In this document: in pieces, positions 1 to 5,530 of the stretch
How positions within the stretch are numbered: position 1 is the stretch's first letter
Layout of the letters: each line of letters opens with the position of its first letter
Origin: an uncultured Alphaproteobacteria bacterium
Lineage (GTDB): Bacteria > Pseudomonadota > Alphaproteobacteria > Rickettsiales > UBA1997
Assembly: GCA_903927415.1 (NCBI GenBank)
Contig: CAIYMZ010000048.1
Location: 1-5,539 of the forward strand
Length of the DNA stretch: 5,539 nt
Reading direction: 5' to 3'
Translations under genes and position numbers: made by a program
The notes under the pieces: generated by a model
What the model was told of the DNA's origin: nothing
Seen by the model: the letters and a program-made list of their open reading frames with translations, nothing else
Databases searched by the model: none

Positions 1-1180
1 AGCATTGAAGGAGCTTGCTACAACTACATCAGAAGATCGTAAAAAAGAACTTCTTGCTCAATTAAAAGCTGAACAAGAAAAAAGAGAAAAAGAACAAAAT
101 GAGGATAGGGATAAAAAAGCGCAAGCAGCAAGAGATGAACTAGCAAGGTTGAATGCCGCAGCAGTGCCAGCTACTCCAGAAACAGAGGCTCGCAAAAAAG
201 AACTCGCGGATCAAATTGAAAATGCGGCAAGGAAAAAAGCTGAAGAAGAAGGTAAGACAAAGGAAAAAGAGGAGCGCGAAGCAAGAACTAAAGACCTCGA
301 AGCTCTGAGATTGAAAGAATCAACCGCAACACTTTCCCCAGAAGACTTGGCGCGCAAAGCAACTCTCGAAGCTCAAGCTAAATCAGATCAAGAAAAAGAT
401 CGGGAAAAAAGAGAAAGAGAAGAGCGTGAATCCAGAGAAAAAGTTCAGGCCGCGGTCAGAGAAATTGTTGCGCTAGATCCGGCGTCAGCTGTTCCGCCTG
501 TTCCAGTTATTCCAACCGCTCCTGTCGCTCCAACCGCCCCACCTGCTCCACTTACTCCGGCAGAATTAGAGCGAAAAAATGAACTTGTTGCTCAAGTTAA
601 GCGAGAGCTTGATGGGGCAGAAAATCACCACGTCATCGCTTCTGAAACTGCTAAAGAAAAGATCGTCAGTAAAGCTGATGAAATCGAAGCACGACTACAA
701 GCTGTCTTGAATAATCCAACGGCAACAGCGGAAGAGAAGAAAGCGGCGATTGAAGCGGCAAAGGTTGAAACTGCCGAAGCGAAAAAAGAAACAACCGGTC
801 CTGGTCTTGTTGCTACAGGATTTAAAATTGAATTTGGTAGCTCAATTGCAGATGCTCTGTTGAAAGCTCCAAACATTGGTTTATCGGCTGGCAATCCGTT
901 GCTTGGGGTTGCGGATGTGAAGGAAGGAACTGTAGATCAGGCTGCGGCTAACGCGTTGAGTATTGATAAGAATCAGGTCAGTGGCAAATTGAAGATGAGT
1001 AAATTGGATAGAAAAGTTAAGCAATTTGAGTTGGAGCAGCTGACTCACTCAGCAGAAAATGCTGATAAAATTTCTGCTCTTCAAAAAGAAATTACTGATC
1101 TTGATAAAGAAATTAGCGGATATGATAATCAGGTTACCAAGATTGAAGCTGATCTTAAGATAGCGATGGGTGGTGCTTAG
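1..1180 (+). CDS. Repetitive charged coiled-coil protein of unknown function (5' end missing)
   Basis: I do not recognise this family. The frame is open from the left edge (codons GCA TTG AAG from position 2) to TAG at 1178-1180. The visible part lacks any ATG until residue 331 (counted from the TTG at 5), so the true start is almost certainly upstream. Residues 1-260 are dominated by K, E, A, R and Q and contain no F, Y or W; the first aromatic is F273. No Cys or Trp occurs anywhere. A degenerate repeat of about 51-54 residues is visible: a leucine-bearing helix end, a short A/T/P loop, then a helix resembling PExxxRKxELxxQ. The RK pairs sit at 12, 63, 117 and 190, with a weaker copy near 243. 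A Pro/Ala/Val-rich linker spans about 158-186. Residues 262-325 are less charged and possibly globular, and 335-386 is again heptad-like. It looks like a structural or scaffold protein of antiparallel helical hairpins. No signal peptide can be judged because the N-terminus is absent. Two hairpins with T-runs follow the stop. Confidence 0.92.
   Translation, partial: ALKELATTTSEDRKKELLAQLKAEQEKREKEQNEDRDKKAQAARDELARLNAAAVPATPETEARKKELADQIENAARKKAEEEGKTKEKEEREARTKDLEALRLKESTATLSPEDLARKATLEAQAKSDQEKDREKREREERESREKVQAAVREIVALDPASAVPPVPVIPTAPVAPTAPPAPLTPAELERKNELVAQVKRELDGAENHHVIASETAKEKIVSKADEIEARLQAVLNNPTATAEEKKAAIEAAKVETAEAKKETTGPGLVATGFKIEFGSSIADALLKAPNIGLSAGNPLLGVADVKEGTVDQAAANALSIDKNQVSGKLKMSKLDRKVKQFELEQLTHSAENADKISALQKEITDLDKEISGYDNQVTKIEADLKIAMGGA
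158..852 (+). repeat. Degenerate ~52-residue protein repeats and proline-rich linker inside the coiled-coil gene
   Basis: Seen by comparing the translation with itself. Related blocks are SEDRKKELLAQLK (residues 9-21), TPETEARKKELADQIE, SPEDLARKATLEAQAK, TPAELERKNELVAQVK and a weaker TAEEKKAAIEAAK. Their RK/KK pairs are spaced 51, 54, 73 and about 54 residues apart; the 73 spacing includes the Pro-rich insert at residues 158-186. The first copy lies just upstream of the interval given. Conservation is at the protein level only, with no obvious DNA-level tandem repeat, so the units are old. Confidence 0.6.
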
Positions 1181-1219
1181 GGCATGTATTCAAGTTCTAA
1201 AACTTGAGCAAGTTGCTTT

Positions 1220-1248
1220 CTTGACAAAGTGAGATGCGCATCTACTTT
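1220..1248 (+). promoter_or_regulatory. Possible promoter upstream of tRNA-His
   Basis: CTTGACA at 1220-1226 is a perfect -35 box, and CTTGAC is the alphaproteobacterial form. About 16 nt later lies CTACTT/TACTTT (1242-1248), only a partial match to a -10 box. Transcription would start near 1255 and meet the hairpin at 1261-1291 at once, so it could express the tRNA only by read-through. No better promoter was found between that hairpin and the tRNA. The match may be chance. Confidence 0.3.
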
Positions 1249-1251
1249 TTT
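1226..1251 (+). terminator. Hairpin with T-run (candidate first terminator, or operator-like palindrome)
   Basis: A perfect 12-nt palindrome, AGATGCGCATCT, sits at 1232-1243. It extends outward as AAAGT (1226-1230) pairing with ACTTT (1244-1248), apart from one unpaired G at 1231, and runs into six T at 1246-1251. As RNA this gives a roughly 7-9 bp bulged stem with a GCGC loop followed by U residues, which fits a modest intrinsic terminator 45 nt after the upstream stop. The same symmetry would also suit a dimeric regulator. The terminator reading is favoured. Confidence 0.5.
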
Positions 1252-1260
1252 GCAAAATCT

Positions 1261-1291
1261 TGCCCTTCACTAGTTTGAAGGGCATTTTTTT
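1261..1291 (+). terminator. Strong Rho-independent terminator
   Basis: TGCCCTTCA (1261-1269) pairs perfectly over 9 bp with TGAAGGGCA (1276-1284) across a 6-nt loop, and seven T follow at 1285-1291. This is the classic intrinsic terminator layout. It most likely ends transcription of the upstream coiled-coil gene, whose stop is 80 nt earlier. It lies only 12 nt before the tRNA, so it also limits where the tRNA promoter can be. Confidence 0.85.
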
Positions 1292-1303
1292 AGACGAGTT
1301 TCT

Positions 1304-1381
1304 GGCAGGCGTAGCTCAGTTGGTTAGAGCATCAGGTTGTGGTTCTGAGGGTCGCGGGTTCGATCCCCGTCGCTTGCCCCA
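1304..1381 (+). tRNA. tRNA-His (anticodon GUG)
   Basis: A full cloverleaf can be drawn. The acceptor GCAGGCG (1305-1311) pairs with CGCTTGC (1371-1377) with one G-U. The D stem is GCTC/GAGC. The anticodon stem TCAGG/TCTGA encloses loop TTGTGGT, with anticodon GTG at 1339-1341. The T arm GCGGG-TTCGATC-CCCGT is standard. The base at 1304 is G and faces discriminator C at 1378, giving the G-1:C73 pair that marks tRNA-His for histidyl-tRNA synthetase. Some alphaproteobacteria lack G-1; here it is in the DNA. The CCA tail is encoded at 1379-1381. The next gene starts 36 nt downstream with no terminator between, so co-transcription with timA is likely. Confidence 0.97.
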
Positions 1382-1417
1382 TTGCTCGTAGACTTTTCCA
1401 CACTCATCATAAATTTC

Positions 1418-2113
1418 ATGGATATTATTTTTTTTGCCGCGATTGCCTTTTACATTTTTTTCAAACTCAACAAGCAGCTTGGCAAAATAGACGAAGAAGA
1501 AAAAAATCAGATTCAAATCAAGATTGCTCAAAAAAGAGAGGAGCTTGCAGCAGTTCAACAGCAAATTTCAGCTGATCAAAAACGACAAAAAGAAAAAATA
1601 GTTGGCACAAAATCAACGATAGATGAAGCAAAAAATTTAACAGAAGAAAAAATTTTTGCCGCGTTAGACGAAGCAACAAAACAAAATTTATTTCCAATTT
1701 TACAACGCTGCAAAATCTCTGCCGAATTTTTTCTTAATGGTGCGAAATCAGCTTTTGAAATGGTCATCAAAGCCTTTTCCGGCGCAGATTTAACCACTTT
1801 AAAATTTCTGCTTTCCGAAAAAATTTATCAGGGATTTGAAGCTGCGGTGGATCAAAGAAAATCCTCAGAACAAACTCTCGTCACCAATCTTATTTCCATC
1901 GAAAAAGCTGAAATTATTTCAGCAATGATGCTCGAAAATTTTGCTTCAATCGCCGTAAAATTTTCTTCAAAACAAATCAATTACATCATCGATAAAGATG
2001 GAAAAATCATCGAAGGAAAAAAAGATCAAATTAGTGAAATCAGCGATGTCTGGACTTTCAAAAAAGATCTCACCTCTTCAAATCCAAATTGGGCTATTTC
2101 TTCAACCTCGTAG
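1418..2113 (+). CDS. timA: Tim44-domain membrane-associated protein, TimA-like
   Basis: A 231-residue protein in three parts. Residues 2-17 (DIIFFAAIAFYIFFKL) form one hydrophobic segment, probably a membrane anchor. Residues about 20-80 are charged and coiled-coil-like. Residues about 95-231 match the Tim44-like domain: FLNGAKSAFEMVIKAF, then TLKFLLSEKIYQGFEAA, then SDVWTFKKD (209-217) and a closing PNW (223-225). The domain is shared with mitochondrial Tim44 of the protein-import motor; bacterial TimA proteins are alphaproteobacterial and membrane-associated. A role at the inner membrane is inferred, and the partner is unknown. The ATG at 1418 is preferred because it starts directly with the expected MDIIFFAAIAF, whereas the upstream TTG at 1382 abuts the tRNA CCA end. 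No Shine-Dalgarno sequence is visible. acnA follows after 11 nt. The charged linker looks long for this family. Confidence 0.85.
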   Translation: MDIIFFAAIAFYIFFKLNKQLGKIDEEEKNQIQIKIAQKREELAAVQQQISADQKRQKEKIVGTKSTIDEAKNLTEEKIFAALDEATKQNLFPILQRCKISAEFFLNGAKSAFEMVIKAFSGADLTTLKFLLSEKIYQGFEAAVDQRKSSEQTLVTNLISIEKAEIISAMMLENFASIAVKFSSKQINYIIDKDGKIIEGKKDQISEISDVWTFKKDLTSSNPNWAISSTS

Positions 2114-2124
2114 AATTTGTGCTT

Positions 2125-4779
2125 ATGAAAACTTTCATCGAAAAATCTTTGTTAAAAATTGGAACCAAAAATTACAAATTTTTTTCGTTGCAGAGTGCGG
2201 CAGATAAGGTTTCTCGCGATATTTCAAAATTGCCATTTAGCTTAAAAATTTTGCTCGAAAATTTGGTTAGAAATTTCGACGGCGACGTGGTTTCTGAAGA
2301 GCATATTTCAGCTCTGATTGACTCAGTAAAAAATCCTCAAAAACGTATTGAAATTGCTTATTCTCCAGCTCGGGTTTTGATGCAAGATTTTACCGGAGTT
2401 CCCGCAGTTGTTGATCTTGCTGCGATGCGTGATGCGGTAAAAAAATCTGGCGATGATCCAAAAAAAATTAATCCGTTAGTGCCGGTTGATTTGGTAATTG
2501 ATCACTCGGTGCAGGTAGATTTTTACGGCTCGCAAGCAGCTTTCCAAAAAAATACTGATCTCGAATTTGAGCGCAATTTTGAGCGTTACGAATTTCTAAA
2601 ATGGGCACAAAAATCTTTTGATAATTTTCGCGCCGTGCCACCGGGAACGGGAATTTGCCACCAAGTTAATCTCGAAAATTTAGCGCAAGTTGTTTGGACG
2701 AAAAAAGTTGGCGACGAAATATTGGCCTATCCCGACACTGTCGTCGGCACTGACAGCCACACCACAATGATCAACGGACTCGCGGTTCTCGGTTGGGGCG
2801 TCGGTGGAATTGAAGCCGAAGCGGCGATGCTCGGACAGCCGATATCCATGCTGATTCCCGAAGTTATCGGATTTAAACTTTCAGGAAAATTGTGCGAAGG
2901 AATCACTGCTACAGATCTCGTTTTAACCGTCACCCAAATGCTGCGCAAAAAAGGTGTAGTCGGAAAATTTGTCGAATTTTTTGGCTCAGCACTTCGAGAA
3001 CTTTCGCTCGCAGACCGCGCCACTATTGCCAACATGGCACCTGAATATGGTGCGACTTGCGGAATTTTTCCAATCGATAAAACCACCATCGACTATCTCA
3101 GGCTTACAGCGCGTAGTGAAGAAACCGTCACTCTTGTCGAAAATTACGCCAAGGCGCAAGGATTATTTTTAGAGAATTACGATTTCGAACCAGAATTTGG
3201 AGACGTGATCGAGCTAGATATTTCAACGGTTGAACCAAGTTTAGCCGGACCAAAAAGACCGCAAGATCGTGTGTTACTTTCCGGCGTTTCCGAATCTTTT
3301 GCCACGATGCAAAAAGAGCTCGGGGCAGCTCATCAAAATAAATATTTAATCCCGCAACTGAATGATGATTTGGGCGACGGAGATGTTGTGATCGCGGCAA
3401 TTACCTCTTGCACCAACACCTCCAATCCATCGGTTTTAGTTGCTGCGGGGTTACTAGCCAAAAAAGCTACAGAGCTTGGTTTAAAAGTTCGTGGTCATGT
3501 CAAAACCTCGCTAGCACCGGGTTCACAGGTGGTCAGCGAATATCTCGCCAATTCCGGTTTGCAAAAATATCTCGATCAACTCGGCTTCAATGTCGTTGGT
3601 TATGGCTGCACAACTTGCATCGGAAATTCCGGTCCGCTTCATCCGCAAATTGAAGAAGCAATCAAATCAAAAAATATTTTAGTTGGTTCGGTAATCTCGG
3701 GTAACCGCAATTTTGAAGGCCGCGTCCATCCTTTGGTCAAAGCAAATTATCTCGCTTCGCCGCCGCTTGTCGTGGCTTACGCTTTGGCCGGAAGCCTGAA
3801 AATCAACATTGCAACTGATCCAATCGCAACAGCAGCAAATGGCAAAAAAGTTTTTTTGAAAGATATTTGGCCGACAAAATCTGAAATTGATGCGGTGATT
3901 AATGAGCACGTTACGCGCGAAATTTTTGCCAAAAAATATTCTGATTTATTCAAGGGAGACACGGCTTGGCAAAAAATTCAGGTTGAGCAATCTGAAACTT
4001 ATTCGTGGAATTCCAGCAGCACTTACATCCGTCTGCCAAACTTTTTTGATGATCTAAATCGCGCTAATTCCGCGATAATCAACGGCGCGCGGGTTTTAGC
4101 TTTGTTTGGTGATTCAATCACAACTGATCACATTTCGCCGGCAGGAAATATTTCTGCAACCTCTCCAGCAGCTGTTTATCTAGCTTCGAAGGCTGTCGAG
4201 AAAAAAGATTTTAATTCTTATGGTGCACGTCGCGGCAATCATGAAGTCATGATGCGAGGCACTTTCGCCAATATTCGCATCAAAAATGAAATGCTTGCCG
4301 GTAAAGAAGGGGGGCTCACCAAAAAAGAAAAAGGTGAGGTGGTTTCGATCTATGAGGCCGCGATGTCTTTCAAAGAAAAAAATATTCCTCTGGTGGTTTT
4401 TGCTGGCAAAGAATATGGCACGGGCTCTTCCCGTGATTGGGCTGCAAAAGGAACATTCTTGCTCGGCGTTAAAGCTGTAATTGCTGAAAGTTTCGAAAGA
4501 ATTCACCGCTCAAATTTAATTGGTATGGGCGTGATGCCGTTGATTTTTAAGGCCGGCACCGATCGCAAAATTCTTGGATTAATCGGCGATGAAAAAGTTG
4601 ATGTCTTAGGAATCGAAAATAGCATCACTCCGAAACAAGATGTTCAGTGCATCATCACAAAGCCAGACGGCTCTAAGCAAGAAATCACATTAATTTGCGG
4701 CATCGACACCAGCAATGAGGTCGAATATTTCAAACATGGCGGAATTTTGCAGTATGTGATGAAGCAAACTTCCAACTAA
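2125..4779 (+). CDS. acnA: Aconitate hydratase A (AcnA)
   Basis: Cytosolic [4Fe-4S] enzyme that interconverts citrate and isocitrate through cis-aconitate in the TCA cycle. From the ATG at 2125 it has 884 residues, close to E. coli AcnA (about 890), and it aligns by eye over its whole length. Cluster ligands are Cys429 (SCTNTSNP), Cys495 and Cys498 (YGCTTCIGNSG), with the same 66- and 3-residue spacing as in E. coli. VPPGTGICHQVN and GTDSHTTMINGL (from 208) are conserved active-site segments. The swivel domain begins around FGDSITTDHISPAGN (661) and contains EYGTGSSRDWAAKG, whose Ser768 and Arg770 correspond to the catalytic serine and substrate-binding arginine. The TTG at 2089 would overlap timA and add 12 residues that AcnA proteins lack, so ATG 2125 is chosen. 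No Shine-Dalgarno sequence precedes it. The 11-nt gap from timA implies one operon. The gene looks intact. Confidence 0.97.
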   Translation: MKTFIEKSLLKIGTKNYKFFSLQSAADKVSRDISKLPFSLKILLENLVRNFDGDVVSEEHISALIDSVKNPQKRIEIAYSPARVLMQDFTGVPAVVDLAAMRDAVKKSGDDPKKINPLVPVDLVIDHSVQVDFYGSQAAFQKNTDLEFERNFERYEFLKWAQKSFDNFRAVPPGTGICHQVNLENLAQVVWTKKVGDEILAYPDTVVGTDSHTTMINGLAVLGWGVGGIEAEAAMLGQPISMLIPEVIGFKLSGKLCEGITATDLVLTVTQMLRKKGVVGKFVEFFGSALRELSLADRATIANMAPEYGATCGIFPIDKTTIDYLRLTARSEETVTLVENYAKAQGLFLENYDFEPEFGDVIELDISTVEPSLAGPKRPQDRVLLSGVSESFATMQKELGAAHQNKYLIPQLNDDLGDGDVVIAAITSCTNTSNPSVLVAAGLLAKKATELGLKVRGHVKTSLAPGSQVVSEYLANSGLQKYLDQLGFNVVGYGCTTCIGNSGPLHPQIEEAIKSKNILVGSVISGNRNFEGRVHPLVKANYLASPPLVVAYALAGSLKINIATDPIATAANGKKVFLKDIWPTKSEIDAVINEHVTREIFAKKYSDLFKGDTAWQKIQVEQSETYSWNSSSTYIRLPNFFDDLNRANSAIINGARVLALFGDSITTDHISPAGNISATSPAAVYLASKAVEKKDFNSYGARRGNHEVMMRGTFANIRIKNEMLAGKEGGLTKKEKGEVVSIYEAAMSFKEKNIPLVVFAGKEYGTGSSRDWAAKGTFLLGVKAVIAESFERIHRSNLIGMGVMPLIFKAGTDRKILGLIGDEKVDVLGIENSITPKQDVQCIITKPDGSKQEITLICGIDTSNEVEYFKHGGILQYVMKQTSN

Positions 4780-4780
4780 A

Positions 4781-4794
4781 ATTTTTTAAAAAAT
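4781..4794. repeat. 14-nt perfect AT palindrome between acnA and hpf
   Basis: ATTTTTTAAAAAAT is exactly self-complementary and fills nearly all of the 16-nt gap between the acnA stop and the hpf start. It leaves no room for a Shine-Dalgarno sequence. In this AT-rich context it may be chance. It is too weak in pairing to be a convincing terminator, so read-through from acnA to hpf is expected. Confidence 0.5.
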
Positions 4795-4795
4795 C

Positions 4796-5413
4796 ATGCA
4801 AATAAGAGTCATCGGATCCAACATGGATGTAGGTCAATCACTAACTTCCTACGTTGAAGAAAATTTACAAAAATCAGTCAAAAAATATTTTGACAAAGCG
4901 GTAAATGCTGAAGTGCATTTCGTCAAAGACGGACATTTATTCAAAGTGGTTTTAACGGTGAATGAGGGTGTGAAAGGCGGCATTGTTGTGAAATCAGATG
5001 CGGAGGCGGGAGACGTTTATGGTTGCTTCAATGAGGCTTGCGAAAAATCAGTAAAACAACTTCGTCGTTACAAAGAAAAAATTAAAAATTTTCGTCGCCA
5101 CGGCGGCGGATTAAAATCAGTTGAGCCAAATTACAAAGCGCTCGACGCCATGAAATACGTGCTTCCGCCAGTTGCTTACAATATTTTTGAAGAGATGGAA
5201 AGCGAAGAAAGTGAGGCAGAGCTTGATGATTCACTCAATGTCATCACTGAAAAAACCACTAATGTTGAAGAGTTGACGGTTAATGAAGCCATCATGAAAA
5301 TGGATTTGGCAAACCTTCCGGCACTTGTCTTCACCAATAAACAAAACAAAAGATTGAACGTCGTTTACCACAGAAAAGACGGCAATATTTCTTGGATCGA
5401 TCCACAGGTTTAA
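4796..5413 (+). CDS. hpf: Long-form ribosome hibernation promoting factor (HPF)
   Basis: A 205-residue protein with both parts of long HPF. Residues 1-105 are the S30AE/sigma-54 modulation domain, which sits in the decoding region of the 30S subunit; typical segments are MQIRVIGSNMDVG, KYFDKAV, HFVKDGHLFKV and the basic end LRRYKEKIKNFRRH. Residues 106-155 are an acidic, variable linker. Residues 156-205 are the C-terminal dimerisation domain (TVNEAIMKMDL...LVFTNKQNKRLNVVYHRKDGNISWIDP), which in this family joins two 70S ribosomes into an inactive 100S dimer. ATG 4796 gives the conserved N-terminus. The gene follows acnA by 16 nt, without a Shine-Dalgarno sequence, and is probably the last gene of the timA-acnA-hpf run. 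In many proteobacteria hpf neighbours rpoN or ptsN; acnA upstream is less usual. The stop codon lies in a 10-bp direct repeat flanking a palindrome. Confidence 0.95.
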   Translation: MQIRVIGSNMDVGQSLTSYVEENLQKSVKKYFDKAVNAEVHFVKDGHLFKVVLTVNEGVKGGIVVKSDAEAGDVYGCFNEACEKSVKQLRRYKEKIKNFRRHGGGLKSVEPNYKALDAMKYVLPPVAYNIFEEMESEESEAELDDSLNVITEKTTNVEELTVNEAIMKMDLANLPALVFTNKQNKRLNVVYHRKDGNISWIDPQV

Positions 5414-5417
5414 CTAA
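5408..5417 (+). repeat. 10-bp direct repeat, left copy
   Basis: GTTTAACTAA, covering the last sense codon and stop of hpf, recurs exactly at 5449-5458. The two copies bracket the first REP-like palindrome, as a target-site duplication would. The identity ends exactly at 10 bp on both sides. Confidence 0.6.
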
Positions 5418-5445
5418 TGTCATTCCCGCGAAGGCGGGAATCCAG
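5418..5445 (+). repeat. REP-like palindromic repeat, copy 1
   Basis: An 8-bp perfect stem, ATTCCCGC (5422-5429) with GCGGGAAT (5434-5441), closes a GAAG loop, with TGTC before and CCAG after. Its GC content is far above the surrounding sequence. It matches copy 2 at 27 of 28 positions in inverted orientation. Short palindromes of this GTCATTCCCGCGAAGG type are dispersed intergenic repeats in many bacteria. Confidence 0.85.
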
Positions 5446-5448
5446 AAT

Positions 5449-5458
5449 GTTTAACTAA
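5449..5458 (+). repeat. 10-bp direct repeat, right copy
   Basis: An exact second copy of GTTTAACTAA (first at 5408-5417), lying between the two REP-like palindromes. The 31 nt between the direct repeats contain all of palindrome copy 1. Confidence 0.6.
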
Positions 5459-5460
5459 CA

Positions 5461-5488
5461 CTAGATTCCCGCCTTCGCGGGAATGACA
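5461..5488 (-). repeat. REP-like palindromic repeat, copy 2 (inverted)
   Basis: ATTCCCGC (5465-5472) and GCGGGAAT (5477-5484) form the stem around a CTTC loop; flanks are CTAG and GACA. It is the reverse complement of copy 1 with a single mismatch. Because the copies are inverted and separated by only 15 nt, the whole 5418-5488 stretch can fold into one long hairpin of about 28 bp. That hairpin could end or protect the hpf transcript, although the seven-T run begins only at 5499, about 10 nt beyond the stem, which is not the classic terminator spacing. Confidence 0.85.
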
Positions 5489-5513
5489 AGGTTGTAAATT
5501 TTTTTAAGACCAA

Positions 5514-5520
5514 AAGGGGG
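5514..5520 (+). promoter_or_regulatory. Strong Shine-Dalgarno sequence for the next gene
   Basis: A purine run AAGGGGG ends 10 nt before an ATG at 5531. It is the only clear ribosome-binding site near a gene start in the window and is the main support for the partial gene that follows. Confidence 0.6.
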
Positions 5521-5530
5521 TAAAATCGAT

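Noticed and set aside
5..7. TTG at position 5 as the true start of the coiled-coil gene
   Set aside because: The frame stays open to the left edge, there is no room to see a ribosome-binding site, and the preceding codon (GCA) continues the same helical sequence. A cut gene is far likelier.
1191..1214. Overlapping hairpins CAAGTT/AACTTG and AACTT/AAGTT just after the coiled-coil gene
   Set aside because: Only 5-6 bp, mutually exclusive and without a T-run. Too weak to call as a terminator or RNA element.
1382..1417. Upstream TTG start for timA
   Set aside because: It begins directly after the tRNA CCA end and adds 12 residues before the expected MDIIFF N-terminus; ATG 1418 fits the family.
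1316..1575. Overlapping open frames on both strands across the tRNA and timA start
   Set aside because: The minus-strand frame translates the tRNA into the familiar spurious RRGSNPRPSEPQP pattern, and the plus-strand frame is out of phase with timA. Both are shadows.
2089..2124. Upstream TTG start for acnA, overlapping timA
   Set aside because: The extra 12 residues do not resemble AcnA N-termini, and ATG 2125 gives a normal length.
2727..3653. Open frames of 67-120 codons on both strands inside acnA
   Set aside because: They lie wholly within the strongly conserved aconitase frame, have no recognisable domains or start signals, and are explained by its codon use.
5408..5488. CRISPR-like repeat-spacer structure in the hpf downstream region
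   Set aside because: There are only two palindrome copies, in inverted rather than direct orientation, with a 15-nt spacer and no cas gene. REP-like repeats explain it better.
5521..5526. TAAAAT as a -10 box before the gene at 5531
   Set aside because: Five of six bases match, but no -35 box is found at 16-18 nt, and transcription would begin at or inside the start codon, bypassing the strong Shine-Dalgarno sequence.
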